Part shown: positions 1 through 8,263 of the stretch, piece after piece
Numbering within the stretch: position 1 is the stretch's first letter
Layout: the number at the start of each line of letters is the position of its first letter
Assembly: GCA_024229615.1 (NCBI GenBank)
Contig: JAAESG010000635.1
Span: forward strand, 1-35,099
Reading direction: 5' to 3'
Source of the DNA: Gammaproteobacteria bacterium
Lineage (GTDB): Bacteria; Pseudomonadota; Gammaproteobacteria; GCA-001735895
DNA length: 35,099 nt
Made by a program: the position numbers and the translations under genes
Notes under the pieces: model-generated
Told to the model about the DNA's origin: nothing
The model's database searches: none
What the model saw: only the letters and a program-made list of their open reading frames with translations

Positions 1-109
1 TCCGAACATGGGTTGCCGGTAACTGCAAGCAAGGTTCGCAGTGGTCGCAAAATACAGGCAGGGCACGACCTCTCGTCGTCTCGCTACGAAAGCTGGTGAG
101 AAATGCAGG

Positions 110-1456
110 CTAGCAATCCTGGTAGCCACTCGCCAGGCACTGGATGGCGAGTTCTCTGGCTTTGTCCAACTGGGGTGAGGTCAATTTGGTACTGATACTC
201 TCGCGGTTACCACTCGCGCTACTATGACCCAGCGATGCAGCGATACTCCACCACATGTGCGCGCGAACATAGTCCAGCGCCACGCCTTCACCGTTGCCAT
301 ACTTGGCTCCGAGGTTGGACTGCGCATCAGGATTGCCCTGGGTAGCGGCCTGGCGGTACCAGTAAACGGCAATTTCGTGATTGACGGGTACGCCAAGGCC
401 CCTGGAGTGCATTGCACCGAGGTTGTTGCGTGCCGCGGAATGTTCCTGTTCGGCAGCGAGTCTGAACCACTTGACGGCTGTTTCGTAGTTGCGAACAACG
501 CCTTGCCCATTCTGATGGATTTTGCCCAGCCTGAAGTAGGCGGGGATATGCCCTTGGTCGGCGGCCAGCTGAAACCACTTAAAGGCGGCTTTGTAGTCAC
601 GGGTGACACCCGTTCCCTTGTGATATCGGGTGGCGATGTTAAATTGTGCGCGCAGGTTGCCCTTTTTTGCTGCCAGTTCGATCCACCGAGAGGCGGTCGT
701 TTCATTGCGCAGAACACCCTTGCCATTGGCATACATCCACCCCAGATTGAACTGGGCCAGGCTAATGCCCTGATCGGCGGCGCGCCGAAACCACCTGGCT
801 GCGGCCCTGTCATCACGCGCTACTCCCTGTCCCAACTGATATCGGGTACCGAGATTGAACTGGGCGTGAGCGTTGCCCTGTTCAGCCGCCAGCCGGTACC
901 AGTTGACGGCTTCTTTATTATCCAGCTCGACGCCGTGACCGTTCTGGTACATCGTACCCAGGCTGTTCTGGCCATCGGTATCGCCTTGCTCGGCCGCCAA
1001 CCGATACCACTTGACCGCTGATTTATAGTCGCGTTTTACGCCCTGCCCAAATTCATACATCGAGCCCAGATTTGTCTGCGCGACTGCATGGTTCTGTTTC
1101 GCCGAGAGGCGATACCATTTGACCGCGATCTTTTCATCGCGTGCCACCCCGTGCCCATTTTCATACATCGAACCCAAATTATTCTGTGCATCGGCGTCCC
1201 CCTGTTTGACCGCCAGGCGGTACCACGCGATTGCCTTATTATAATTTTGCGGGACACCGAGGCCCTTGGAATACATCGCTCCCAGGTTATTCTGTGCCTG
1301 GGCATCACCGCGTTGCGCGAGTGGTCCCCACTCCTTGACTGCGGTCACATAGTCTTTGTCCAGGAAAGCTTGTACGCCGGCGGAAAAATCGGCTGCTGTC
1401 GCGGAAAATCCGAGAGCAAGGTAGAGTAAAACAGGTAAAACACGGGATCCTCTCAT
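110..1456 (-). CDS. Secreted SEL1-repeat (TPR-like) protein
   Basis: The protein has 448 residues. An N-terminal hydrophobic stretch ending near ATAAD looks like a signal peptide, so export to the periplasm or envelope is inferred. From about residue 50 there are ten consecutive SEL1-like repeats of 36 residues, each with a core like AQNNLG.MY..G.GV and a WYRLAAEQG-type second helix. A short C-terminal tail contains two cysteines. SEL1 repeats are alpha-solenoid protein-interaction modules and no enzyme domain is visible, so the partner and role are unknown. It is a single gene that ends about 110 bases inside the window. The repeats give long open frames on the opposite strand, which I regard as shadows. 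Confidence 0.88.
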   Translation of the reverse strand: MRGSRVLPVLLYLALGFSATAADFSAGVQAFLDKDYVTAVKEWGPLAQRGDAQAQNNLGAMYSKGLGVPQNYNKAIAWYRLAVKQGDADAQNNLGSMYENGHGVARDEKIAVKWYRLSAKQNHAVAQTNLGSMYEFGQGVKRDYKSAVKWYRLAAEQGDTDGQNSLGTMYQNGHGVELDNKEAVNWYRLAAEQGNAHAQFNLGTRYQLGQGVARDDRAAARWFRRAADQGISLAQFNLGWMYANGKGVLRNETTASRWIELAAKKGNLRAQFNIATRYHKGTGVTRDYKAAFKWFQLAADQGHIPAYFRLGKIHQNGQGVVRNYETAVKWFRLAAEQEHSAARNNLGAMHSRGLGVPVNHEIAVYWYRQAATQGNPDAQSNLGAKYGNGEGVALDYVRAHMWWSIAASLGHSSASGNRESISTKLTSPQLDKARELAIQCLASGYQDC

Positions 1457-1507
1457 ACAGTTTTAATTGCAGTCAGCCTGAAGATTTTTAAATTTGAAAG
1501 GTTAGCG

Positions 1508-1519
1508 AAACAATTGTTT
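1508..1519. promoter_or_regulatory. 12-bp perfect palindrome upstream of the SEL1 gene
   Basis: AAACAATTGTTT lies about 50 bases upstream of the SEL1 gene start, in the 157-bp space between it and the ggt-like gene. It is symmetric and AT-rich, so it could be an operator, but no regulator is identified and a 12-bp palindrome may occur by chance. Confidence 0.25.
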
Positions 1520-1613
1520 TCCAACGCTATATATTAATCACCGCAATCGAACAAAGCCAGTGTTCCCCCGGATTGCCAGCCTGGCTCCTGGCAGAAAAGT
1601 TGCGACGGATTTG

Positions 1614-3203
1614 TCAGAACCCGGCAGCATGGCCGTCCTTGCGTGGATCGGAGCCACCCTGTAATACCCCGTTCTCCCAGTCGATGACGATCGCCTGACC
1701 ACCACCCCAGGAAGTCTCTGCGCCGACTAGCTCGTGCCCTCTGGCGGATAGTTCGGCGCGTGCCGCTGCGGACACCCCGGTTTCGACTTCGAGTACGCCG
1801 GCGTATAGAAAAAAGCGTGCCGCGTCCAGCGCTTCCTGGATATCCATGCCATAGTCGATCCAGTTGGAGAGCACATAACTCTGCCCCATCGCCTGGTACT
1901 GGCCGCCCATGACACCGAAGCTGAGAACCGGTTTACCTTGCCGATAGACCATTGCTGGAATGATGGTGTTCAGTGGTCGTTTACCGCCTGCGAGCTGGTT
2001 GAAATGGCCAGCCTCGAGACTAAAGCCTGCGCCACGGTTGTTCAGATTGATTCCGGTCGTTCCAGCGACCAGGCCGCTGCCCCAGGAATGAAAAACACTG
2101 TTGATGAAAGAACAGACGTTGCGATCCTTGTCGACCACGCTCAGATACACCGTATCACGGTGATTCGGCAGCGCTGACTCGACCGGTTGGCTCAGTGCTT
2201 TGTTCATGTCGATACGGGCGTACTGGCTGCGTGCGAAGTCGTTCGATAGCAGAAGTTCAACCGGCAGCTCGTTGAAATCCGGATCCGCAACGAATCGATC
2301 GCGCTCGGCCATTGCCAGGGTAAACGCTTCGCTCAACAGGTGAATGTGATCGGCACCCAGATGCGCTAACCCGGCGACATCGGTTTGTGCCAGAATATTC
2401 AGCGTCATCAAGGTCGTGATACCCTGACCGTTGGGTGGAATTTCGAACACGTCGAAACCTCGGTAATTGCTGGTGATCGGCTGCACCCATTCCGATTTGT
2501 GGTTGGCCAAATCGTCGAGGGTCAATAAGCCGTCCAGGGTATCGCTAAAACACACCATTTCCTCGGCAATTGCGCCCTGGTAAAAGCCGTCACGTCCCTG
2601 TTTGGCAATACTGCGCAGGCTATGCGCCAGATCTGGCTGGCGGTGGATTGTGCCGGCCGGCGGCGCCTTGCCGTCGACCAGGTAAGCTACGTTCGCTTCG
2701 GCAGTCTGAGCTAGCAATGCCTCGCTGCCTTTCCAGTTGGCGGCGATGATCGGGGTCACAGCGTAGCCCTTCTCCGCGTAGTGAATGGCGGGCTGCAGCA
2801 GCGTCGAGAAATCGAGGTTGCCGAATTTTTGGTTTGCTTCATGCCATGCGTCGATCGCGCCGGGCACGGTCACCGTGAGGATGCCTTTCTCCGGCATGGT
2901 CTCGAATCCGCGCGCCATGATCGCCTCCGCAGAAGCGGCTGCCGGCGCGCGACCGCTGCCGTTAAGCGCATGCAATTGACCGCTGGCCGCCTCATGGTAG
3001 AGGATGAAACAATCACCGCCGATACCAGTCGAGTAGGTTTCTACCACCGACAACACGGCACTTGCGGCGATTGCCGCATCGAGTGCGTTACCACCATCAT
3101 GCATAACCCGGAGGGCGGTTTCGGTCGCTATTGGCTGGCTGGTGGCGGCCATCGCATCTGTTGACATAACGACCGAACGGCCAGGGAGTTGGGTGTTTCG
3201 CAT
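1614..3203 (-). CDS. Gamma-glutamyltransferase family protein
   Basis: The protein has 529 residues, a usual length for Ntn-hydrolases of this family, which cleave themselves and use a new N-terminal threonine to hydrolyse or transfer gamma-glutamyl (or related amide) groups. The N-terminal part has GGNALDAAIAASAVLSVVE and TGIGGDCF. The autoprocessing threonine is predicted at about residue 351 in HRDTVYLSVVD, and GGKRPLNTIIPAMV lies in the small subunit. No signal peptide is visible, unlike classical periplasmic GGT, so a cytoplasmic enzyme such as an oxamate-amidohydrolase-like (HpxW-type) or other amide hydrolase is possible. It sits next to a degraded methylated-amine locus, but a functional link is only inferred. 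Confidence 0.85.
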   Translation of the reverse strand: MRNTQLPGRSVVMSTDAMAATSQPIATETALRVMHDGGNALDAAIAASAVLSVVETYSTGIGGDCFILYHEAASGQLHALNGSGRAPAAASAEAIMARGFETMPEKGILTVTVPGAIDAWHEANQKFGNLDFSTLLQPAIHYAEKGYAVTPIIAANWKGSEALLAQTAEANVAYLVDGKAPPAGTIHRQPDLAHSLRSIAKQGRDGFYQGAIAEEMVCFSDTLDGLLTLDDLANHKSEWVQPITSNYRGFDVFEIPPNGQGITTLMTLNILAQTDVAGLAHLGADHIHLLSEAFTLAMAERDRFVADPDFNELPVELLLSNDFARSQYARIDMNKALSQPVESALPNHRDTVYLSVVDKDRNVCSFINSVFHSWGSGLVAGTTGINLNNRGAGFSLEAGHFNQLAGGKRPLNTIIPAMVYRQGKPVLSFGVMGGQYQAMGQSYVLSNWIDYGMDIQEALDAARFFLYAGVLEVETGVSAAARAELSARGHELVGAETSWGGGQAIVIDWENGVLQGGSDPRKDGHAAGF

Positions 3204-3293
3204 GCTTTTATGTCTGAATTACCAGGGCGCGTATTATAACCCGACTGTCATGCGATGACGCTATATCGAAAACGCGAATTTACCCGGGATAAG

Positions 3294-3598
3294 TTATGGC
3301 AGCCTTACTAGCGAAGCAATTCTGGCTTCCTCGATAATCCAGTTGCGCACTTGTTGCGCGCGTCCGAGAGGCTGGTTCGGTCAGATCAGATCAGGTGAAA
3401 CTCTTCATCAGTTATCCAACTTTGTGGCATCACCGGTACCAGCAGCCGGCTGCGTATCAATGCTGCAACCACTTCCAGCTGTCGGATGGCGAGACTGACC
3501 GCCGGCTGCGAGACGCCGAGCTCGACTGCAGCCTGGGTAAACGACATAAGCCTGCCGCATACCTTAAACACGAAAAGATGGCGCAGCTCATTCATCAT
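3294..3598 (-). pseudogene. LysR-family regulator remnant with internal deletion
   Basis: The N-terminal 40 or so residues are a typical LysR winged helix-turn-helix, with SFTQAAVELGVSQPAVSLA and IRQLE. The reading then jumps directly to material like the extreme C-terminus of LysR proteins (LLVPVMPQSW and DEEFHLI) and stops. In another frame just downstream, PNQPLGRAQQVRNWIIEEA continues the C-terminal helix to a stop at 3294-3296. Roughly 600 bases, including the effector-binding domain, are therefore missing. A 5-base tandem repeat (TGATC TGATC) sits at the frame break. The gene faces away from the mttB-like remnant, as expected for its former regulator. It cannot encode a normal LysR protein. 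Confidence 0.8.
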
Positions 3599-3676
3599 TA
3601 CGTATAAACCATATTTAGCGGTCACAACCGAGTTTTGTGGGGTTATAATCCAAAACCTGGCACTGAGGGGTTTAGC

Positions 3677-4279
3677 GTGAACGAAATGGCAGCGAGCAGA
3701 AATGCACCTACCGGCGGACGCCGTCGTGGAGGTCGCAATCGCGAACGTGCACAAACGATTGCTCCCGCTTTCATCAAACGCCAGGTTCCGTTTTATGAGT
3801 TTCTCGATGAAGAGGGCATCGTCAAGCTGGAAGATCAGGCCGACTGGATTATTCAGGAGATCGGACTCGAATTTCGAGACGACCCCAAGGCACTTCAAAT
3901 TTGGAAGGTGGCCGGTGCCAATGTCAAAGGGACACGGGTGCGACTGGAGCGAGGCCTGGCACGCGAACTTTGTAAAACTGCCCCGACTGAATTTACCCAG
4001 CACTCGCGAAATCCCGATAACAGCGTTCACATCGGTGGCAACGCCCAGGTGTTCGCCCCGGTCTATGGTCCGCCCTTCGTGCGCGATCTTGAAGGCGGGC
4101 GCAGATACGGTAGTTTCACGGATTTCGAGAATCTGGTTAAAATCATTTCCCAGCCTGCATCACTGCGGACTGGTCATCGTCGAACCCTGCGATTTACCGG
4201 TATCGAAGCGCCACCTGGATATGGTGTACGCACATATATCGAAAAACGAAAATCAGAAATATCGGACGCCTGGTACTAA
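3677..4279 (+). pseudogene. MttB-family (trimethylamine methyltransferase-like) remnant
   Basis: The start is probably GTG at 3677, six bases after GAGGGG. The N-terminal 155 or so residues match the MttB family (FYEFLDEEGIVKLEDQADWI, VHIGGNAQVFAPVYGPPFV). Around 4145 the family match changes frame (LHHCGLVIVEPCDLPVSKRH, then LDMVYAHI). It switches back near 4230 to the typical C-terminal end YIEKRKSEISDAWY and a stop. Full MttB-like proteins have about 500 residues and this locus codes for about 200, so about 300 central residues of the barrel are lost and at least one frameshift is present. Non-pyrrolysine MttB relatives demethylate quaternary amines such as glycine betaine. It lies 17 bases before the flavoprotein gene. 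Confidence 0.83.
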
Positions 4280-4296
4280 CCGGCAGGGGTAAAAAA

Positions 4297-6708
4297 ATGG
4301 AAACACATGCGAAGGTGGTTATCATTGGTGGCGGCGTGGTTGGCTGCTCAATCCTGTTTCACCTGGCGCGTTTTGGCTGGAAAGACTGTGTTCTGCTGGA
4401 ACGCAATGAACTGACATCGGGTTCGTCCTGGCATGCGGCCGGGCAAATTCACACGATATCTTCCGACCCGAATATTTCAAGGCTACAGGGATACACCATC
4501 AAACTGTACCAGGAACTCGAAGAACTCTCTGGGCAATCGGTGGGCCTGCACAGTACAGGTGGTTTTTACCTGGCGTCGAACAAGGACTGGTATGACTATC
4601 TGAAACGTGAACGCTCCAAGGCCCGATACATGGGCCTGGACCAGGAATTTATTTCACTCGAAGAGGTCGCGGACCTGCATCCGTTGATCGACCCCAGGCG
4701 ATATATCGCTGCACTATGGGATCCACTGGACGGTGACATCGATCCCTCCGGTGTGACCTACGCTTACGCCAAGGCGGCGAAGAAACTCGGTGCCAGCTAC
4801 CATACTCACGCCGCGGTTATCGAAACCAGTCAAAGACTCGATGGCAGTTGGGATGTGGTCACCGCCGACGGTACGATTAACGCCGAGCATATCGTCAATG
4901 CCGGTGGTCTCTGGGCGCGTGAAGTCGGGCATCTTTCCGGTCTCAATTTGCCGGTGCAGCCGATGGAGCATCATTACCTGATCACTGAAGCCATACCACA
5001 GATCGTCGAACGCGAGGAACGTCTGCCGGCCGGTATCGACTACGAAGGCAATATGTACTTCCGACAGGAAGGGCAAGGTATGTTGCTCGGCACCTACGAA
5101 CCCATCGCTACGCCGTGGTCGCTGCAGGGCACGCCACAGGATTTTGGTCACGAGCTGCTCGAACCACAACTTGATCATATTGCCGAACGCCTCGAACTGG
5201 GCTTCGAGCGGATACCGGCGCTTGCCGAGGCCGGCATCAAGGATATGATCAATGGGCCATTCACCTTCGGTCCCGACGGCAACCCGATGATCGGACCGGT
5301 GCCCGGCATGCGTAATTACTGGACCGCAGTCGGCGTCATGGCGGGCTTTTGTCAGGCGGGCGGTGTCGGCAAATGTCTCGCCGAATGGATGATCGAAGGT
5401 GAGCCCGAAGTCGATGTCTGGGCGATGGATATCGCGCGCTTCGGCGATTACGCCTCGCCCGATTACGGCAGCATCAAGTCTACTGAAAATTACGAGCGAC
5501 GTTTCGTTATGACTTTCCCTAACGAAACCCTGCCCAAGGGGCGGTGTCAGCGAACTACGTCGATTTACGATCGTCTGAGGGCGAAAGGCGCGGTCTGGGC
5601 GGACAGCTTTGGGCTCGAACACGCTCTCTGGTTCGCCGATGGTCCCGAGGATGCACATGAAGAGCCGACATTTCGGCGCTCACGCGCGCATGATTACGTC
5701 GCGCGTGAAGTGAAAGCAGTGCGTGAGCATGTAGGCCTGATCGAAATCGCGAACTTCGCCAAGCACTCCTTTGTCGGAGCCGATGCGCGTCGATTTCTCG
5801 ACTATGTCATGGCAGGGAATGTGCCCGGGACGGGTCGGATAACGCTGAGCCCGATGCTGACGCACAAGGGCAAGCTCTACGGTGATCTGACGATTGCCTG
5901 TCTCGGTGACGAAGAGTTCATGGTCTTCGGTTCAGGTGCGGCGCAGGAAATGCATCGACGCTGGTTCGAGAGTCACCTGCTAGATTTCGATCTGCGATAT
6001 CGTAATGAATCGAGCCGATATCACGGTATTGGCCTGTCGGGTCCGAAGGCGCGTGAACTATTGTCTCGTCTCAGTCGTGACGACGTTTCCGGCGAGGCGC
6101 TCAAGTTTCGCGATATTCGTCGAACTTTCGTCGCCGGGGTGCCAGCGCTGCTGACGCGCCTGTCATTCTCGGGTGAGCTCGGTTATGAAATTTACGTACA
6201 ACCCGAGTACCAGCTCAGGCTATACGAATCGATTCTTGAAGCCGGCGCCGACCTAGGCCTGCAGCACTACGGCGCGCGCGCCTTAATGAGCATGCGACTG
6301 GAAAAGAACTGGGGAGTGTGGACGCTCGATTTTCGTCCGGACTTCACCGCGGCGCAGTCAGGGCTGGATGCCTTCATCAACTGGGATAAGGACTTTATAG
6401 GCAAGGAAATGGCAGCAAAAGAACGCGATAAAGGTCCAGCTATCCGGCTAGTAGCGATGACCATCGAAACCGATGACATCGATGTGTCCAACGATGAAGC
6501 GATTTTGAAGGATGGCGAATGCGTTGGATATGTTACTTCCGGCGGTTATGCCCACCACGTGCAGCAGTCGATGGCACTCGGTTATGTGCCGAGCGAACTG
6601 GCCGTCGCCGGGACCGGGTTTGAAGTCGAGATCAATGGTGAAATGTATCCTGCAATAATAGTCGACGAAGCCCTGTATGATCCAAGTGGCGCCAAAATGC
6701 GCGCCTAG
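4297..6708 (+). CDS. Dimethylglycine/sarcosine dehydrogenase-like FAD and GcvT-domain protein
   Basis: The protein has 803 residues, full length for the family. Residues about 5-370 form a DAO-type FAD oxidoreductase with the dinucleotide fold VVIIGGGVVGCSI. The sequence SSWHAAGQ places a histidine (about residue 46) where dimethylglycine dehydrogenase carries covalent FAD. A middle FAO domain is followed by GcvT and GcvT C-terminal barrels (FSGELGYEIYV, then SGGYAHHVQQSMALGYV) that bind tetrahydrofolate and capture formaldehyde. The expected reaction is oxidative N-demethylation of a glycine-betaine breakdown product, but the substrate is unproven. No inactivating change is visible, although the adjacent methyltransferase and regulator are broken. 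A purine-rich GGGGT precedes the ATG. Confidence 0.88.
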   Translation: METHAKVVIIGGGVVGCSILFHLARFGWKDCVLLERNELTSGSSWHAAGQIHTISSDPNISRLQGYTIKLYQELEELSGQSVGLHSTGGFYLASNKDWYDYLKRERSKARYMGLDQEFISLEEVADLHPLIDPRRYIAALWDPLDGDIDPSGVTYAYAKAAKKLGASYHTHAAVIETSQRLDGSWDVVTADGTINAEHIVNAGGLWAREVGHLSGLNLPVQPMEHHYLITEAIPQIVEREERLPAGIDYEGNMYFRQEGQGMLLGTYEPIATPWSLQGTPQDFGHELLEPQLDHIAERLELGFERIPALAEAGIKDMINGPFTFGPDGNPMIGPVPGMRNYWTAVGVMAGFCQAGGVGKCLAEWMIEGEPEVDVWAMDIARFGDYASPDYGSIKSTENYERRFVMTFPNETLPKGRCQRTTSIYDRLRAKGAVWADSFGLEHALWFADGPEDAHEEPTFRRSRAHDYVAREVKAVREHVGLIEIANFAKHSFVGADARRFLDYVMAGNVPGTGRITLSPMLTHKGKLYGDLTIACLGDEEFMVFGSGAAQEMHRRWFESHLLDFDLRYRNESSRYHGIGLSGPKARELLSRLSRDDVSGEALKFRDIRRTFVAGVPALLTRLSFSGELGYEIYVQPEYQLRLYESILEAGADLGLQHYGARALMSMRLEKNWGVWTLDFRPDFTAAQSGLDAFINWDKDFIGKEMAAKERDKGPAIRLVAMTIETDDIDVSNDEAILKDGECVGYVTSGGYAHHVQQSMALGYVPSELAVAGTGFEVEINGEMYPAIIVDEALYDPSGAKMRA

Positions 6709-6744
6709 GAGCCTGTAGCTGAGGGCAGCTAGCGGGTGATGGAT

Positions 6745-6759
6745 TGCCTGTGCCAGGCA
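6745..6759. other. Perfect short hairpin downstream of the flavoprotein gene
   Basis: TGCCTG TGC CAGGCA forms a 6-bp stem with a 3-base loop, 37 bases after the flavoprotein stop codon. There is no T-run after it, so it is at best a weak or factor-dependent transcription end. Confidence 0.25.
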
Positions 6760-6898
6760 TCGGGCGGGTCATTGGAAATCACCTGCAGGGACGCTGCAAG
6801 CCAGCCAGGAGATTTGTGCTGCCGCAACGCTGCGAAATGGGCTAGAATCTGCGCTCCAGCCAGCGCGAGATCACAATCATAAGGAGTCTAGCCGGCGC

Positions 6899-8263
6899 AT
6901 GAAAAACATTATGAAGAGCAAGTTTGCACTCATCATCGCGCTGCTCATCGCGATTCTTTTGGCGGTGATTCTTGTCAAATGCAAAGCGCCGCTGCAACAT
7001 GTTGCGGTTGAAATGCCGAGCAGATTGGTTGAAGTTATCGCTGCACGGGAGATGCCGTTCCGTACCCGTATCACCGCTTATGGCAATGTTGAGCCCGCTA
7101 TCACACTGAATGGTATGGCTGAGGTCAGCGGTAAAATTAGCTATGTACACCCGAATCTGAAGGCGGGTGAAACCATCCCGGCGGGCACCCTGGTGGTGCG
7201 TATCGATGCCGAGGATTATGCACTCACGCTGAAACAGACCCGGGAAGATTTAAAGTCGAGCAAGTCTTCGTTGCAGGAACTCGAAGAAGAGGAAAAATCA
7301 ACACGTCGCTCGTTAAAACTGGCGCAGAGAAATCTCGAGGTTGGCGAGGCCGAACTTGCCCGTATCGAGGATATCTACAAGAAGCAACTCATCGCTAAAT
7401 CGGCACTGGATGCCGAACAGCAACAAACTATCCAGCTGCGTCAGCAGGTCGAAGACCTGCAAGGTCGTTTGAATGGCTACGACAGTCGCCGAAATTCAAT
7501 TGTGGCGCAAATCGCTCGTGCCGAACAGGAGGTGCAAAATCGCACCACGATACTCGGACGCACCGAAATTACGCTGCCTTTCGATGCCCGTATCGGACCG
7601 GTCAGCGTCGACAAGAGCGAGTTTGTCGCGGTCGGGTCGTTATTGTTCGAGGCCATGGATCTCAAGGGTGTCGAAATCAGCGCGCAATTGTCGATGAGCT
7701 CGATGCGAAAGCTGGTTAGTCATCTGGAAGGGCAGACCGAAGTGGCCCGGCAATTTACCCTCACCGGTGGACGAATCAACGAAAGCCTTGGGCTTAGTGC
7801 CCGCGTCAGGTTGGTAAGTGATATGCCTGGTGCGGTCTGGGATGCGAAGGTGCTGCGCATTAGCGAGGCGATCGATGTAACCCGTCAGACGCTCGGTATC
7901 GTGGTCGGGGTCGATAACCCTTACGAGAAAATTATTCCGGGCCAGCGACCGCCACTGCTCAAGGGCATGTATACCGCAGTCGACCTGTACGCACCATTGC
8001 GCCAGGCCATGGTGATTCCGCGCAGGGCGCTGCACGAAGGCAGGGTCTATATCGCCAACCGCGAAAACAGGCTGGAAATCCGGCCGGTAGAAATACAACT
8101 GGTACAGGGCGATATGGTGGTGATTCGTGGCGGTCTCGAAGTCGATGAACGCGTCATCATTACCGATCTGATCCCGGTCATCGAGGGGATGCCGTTACAG
8201 GTAAGTACGGCGGCTCAGGTCGAGACGGAGATGCGCCAGCGAGCGGTTGGAGAAAGTCAATGA
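6899..8263 (+). CDS. RND efflux periplasmic adaptor (membrane fusion protein, HlyD/AcrA type)
   Basis: The protein has 454 residues. An N-terminal membrane anchor (about residues 8-26) is followed by a lipoyl-like half-motif (VSGKISYVHPNLKAGETIPA), a long alpha-helical coiled-coil hairpin rich in Q, E and R (about 105-225), the second lipoyl half (ITLPFDARIGPVSVDKSEFV) and beta-barrel and membrane-proximal domains. It bridges the inner-membrane pump to an outer-membrane channel. AAGGAG lies 12 bases before the chosen ATG. The stop overlaps the next gene by four bases (ATGA), so the two form a translationally coupled pair. No outer-membrane channel gene is nearby, so a TolC-like protein encoded elsewhere is presumably used. 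Confidence 0.92.
   Translation: MKNIMKSKFALIIALLIAILLAVILVKCKAPLQHVAVEMPSRLVEVIAAREMPFRTRITAYGNVEPAITLNGMAEVSGKISYVHPNLKAGETIPAGTLVVRIDAEDYALTLKQTREDLKSSKSSLQELEEEEKSTRRSLKLAQRNLEVGEAELARIEDIYKKQLIAKSALDAEQQQTIQLRQQVEDLQGRLNGYDSRRNSIVAQIARAEQEVQNRTTILGRTEITLPFDARIGPVSVDKSEFVAVGSLLFEAMDLKGVEISAQLSMSSMRKLVSHLEGQTEVARQFTLTGGRINESLGLSARVRLVSDMPGAVWDAKVLRISEAIDVTRQTLGIVVGVDNPYEKIIPGQRPPLLKGMYTAVDLYAPLRQAMVIPRRALHEGRVYIANRENRLEIRPVEIQLVQGDMVVIRGGLEVDERVIITDLIPVIEGMPLQVSTAAQVETEMRQRAVGESQ

Noticed and set aside
224-1021. Long open frame (265 residues) antisense to the SEL1 gene
   Set aside because: It mirrors the regular repeats and codon use of the real gene; its translation has no signal, domain or start context.
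1574-1593. Inverted repeat TGCCAG/CTGGCA after the ggt-like gene
   Set aside because: The 8-base loop and absence of a T-run on the minus strand give no support for a terminator.
3386-4030. A 214-residue minus-strand open frame reaching into the mttB remnant
   Set aside because: Only the last 71 residues have LysR resemblance; the first part is antisense to the methyltransferase sequence and not a real N-terminus.
4714-5658. A 314-residue minus-strand open frame inside the flavoprotein gene
   Set aside because: The opposite strand encodes well-conserved FAD-protein sequence; this is a shadow frame.
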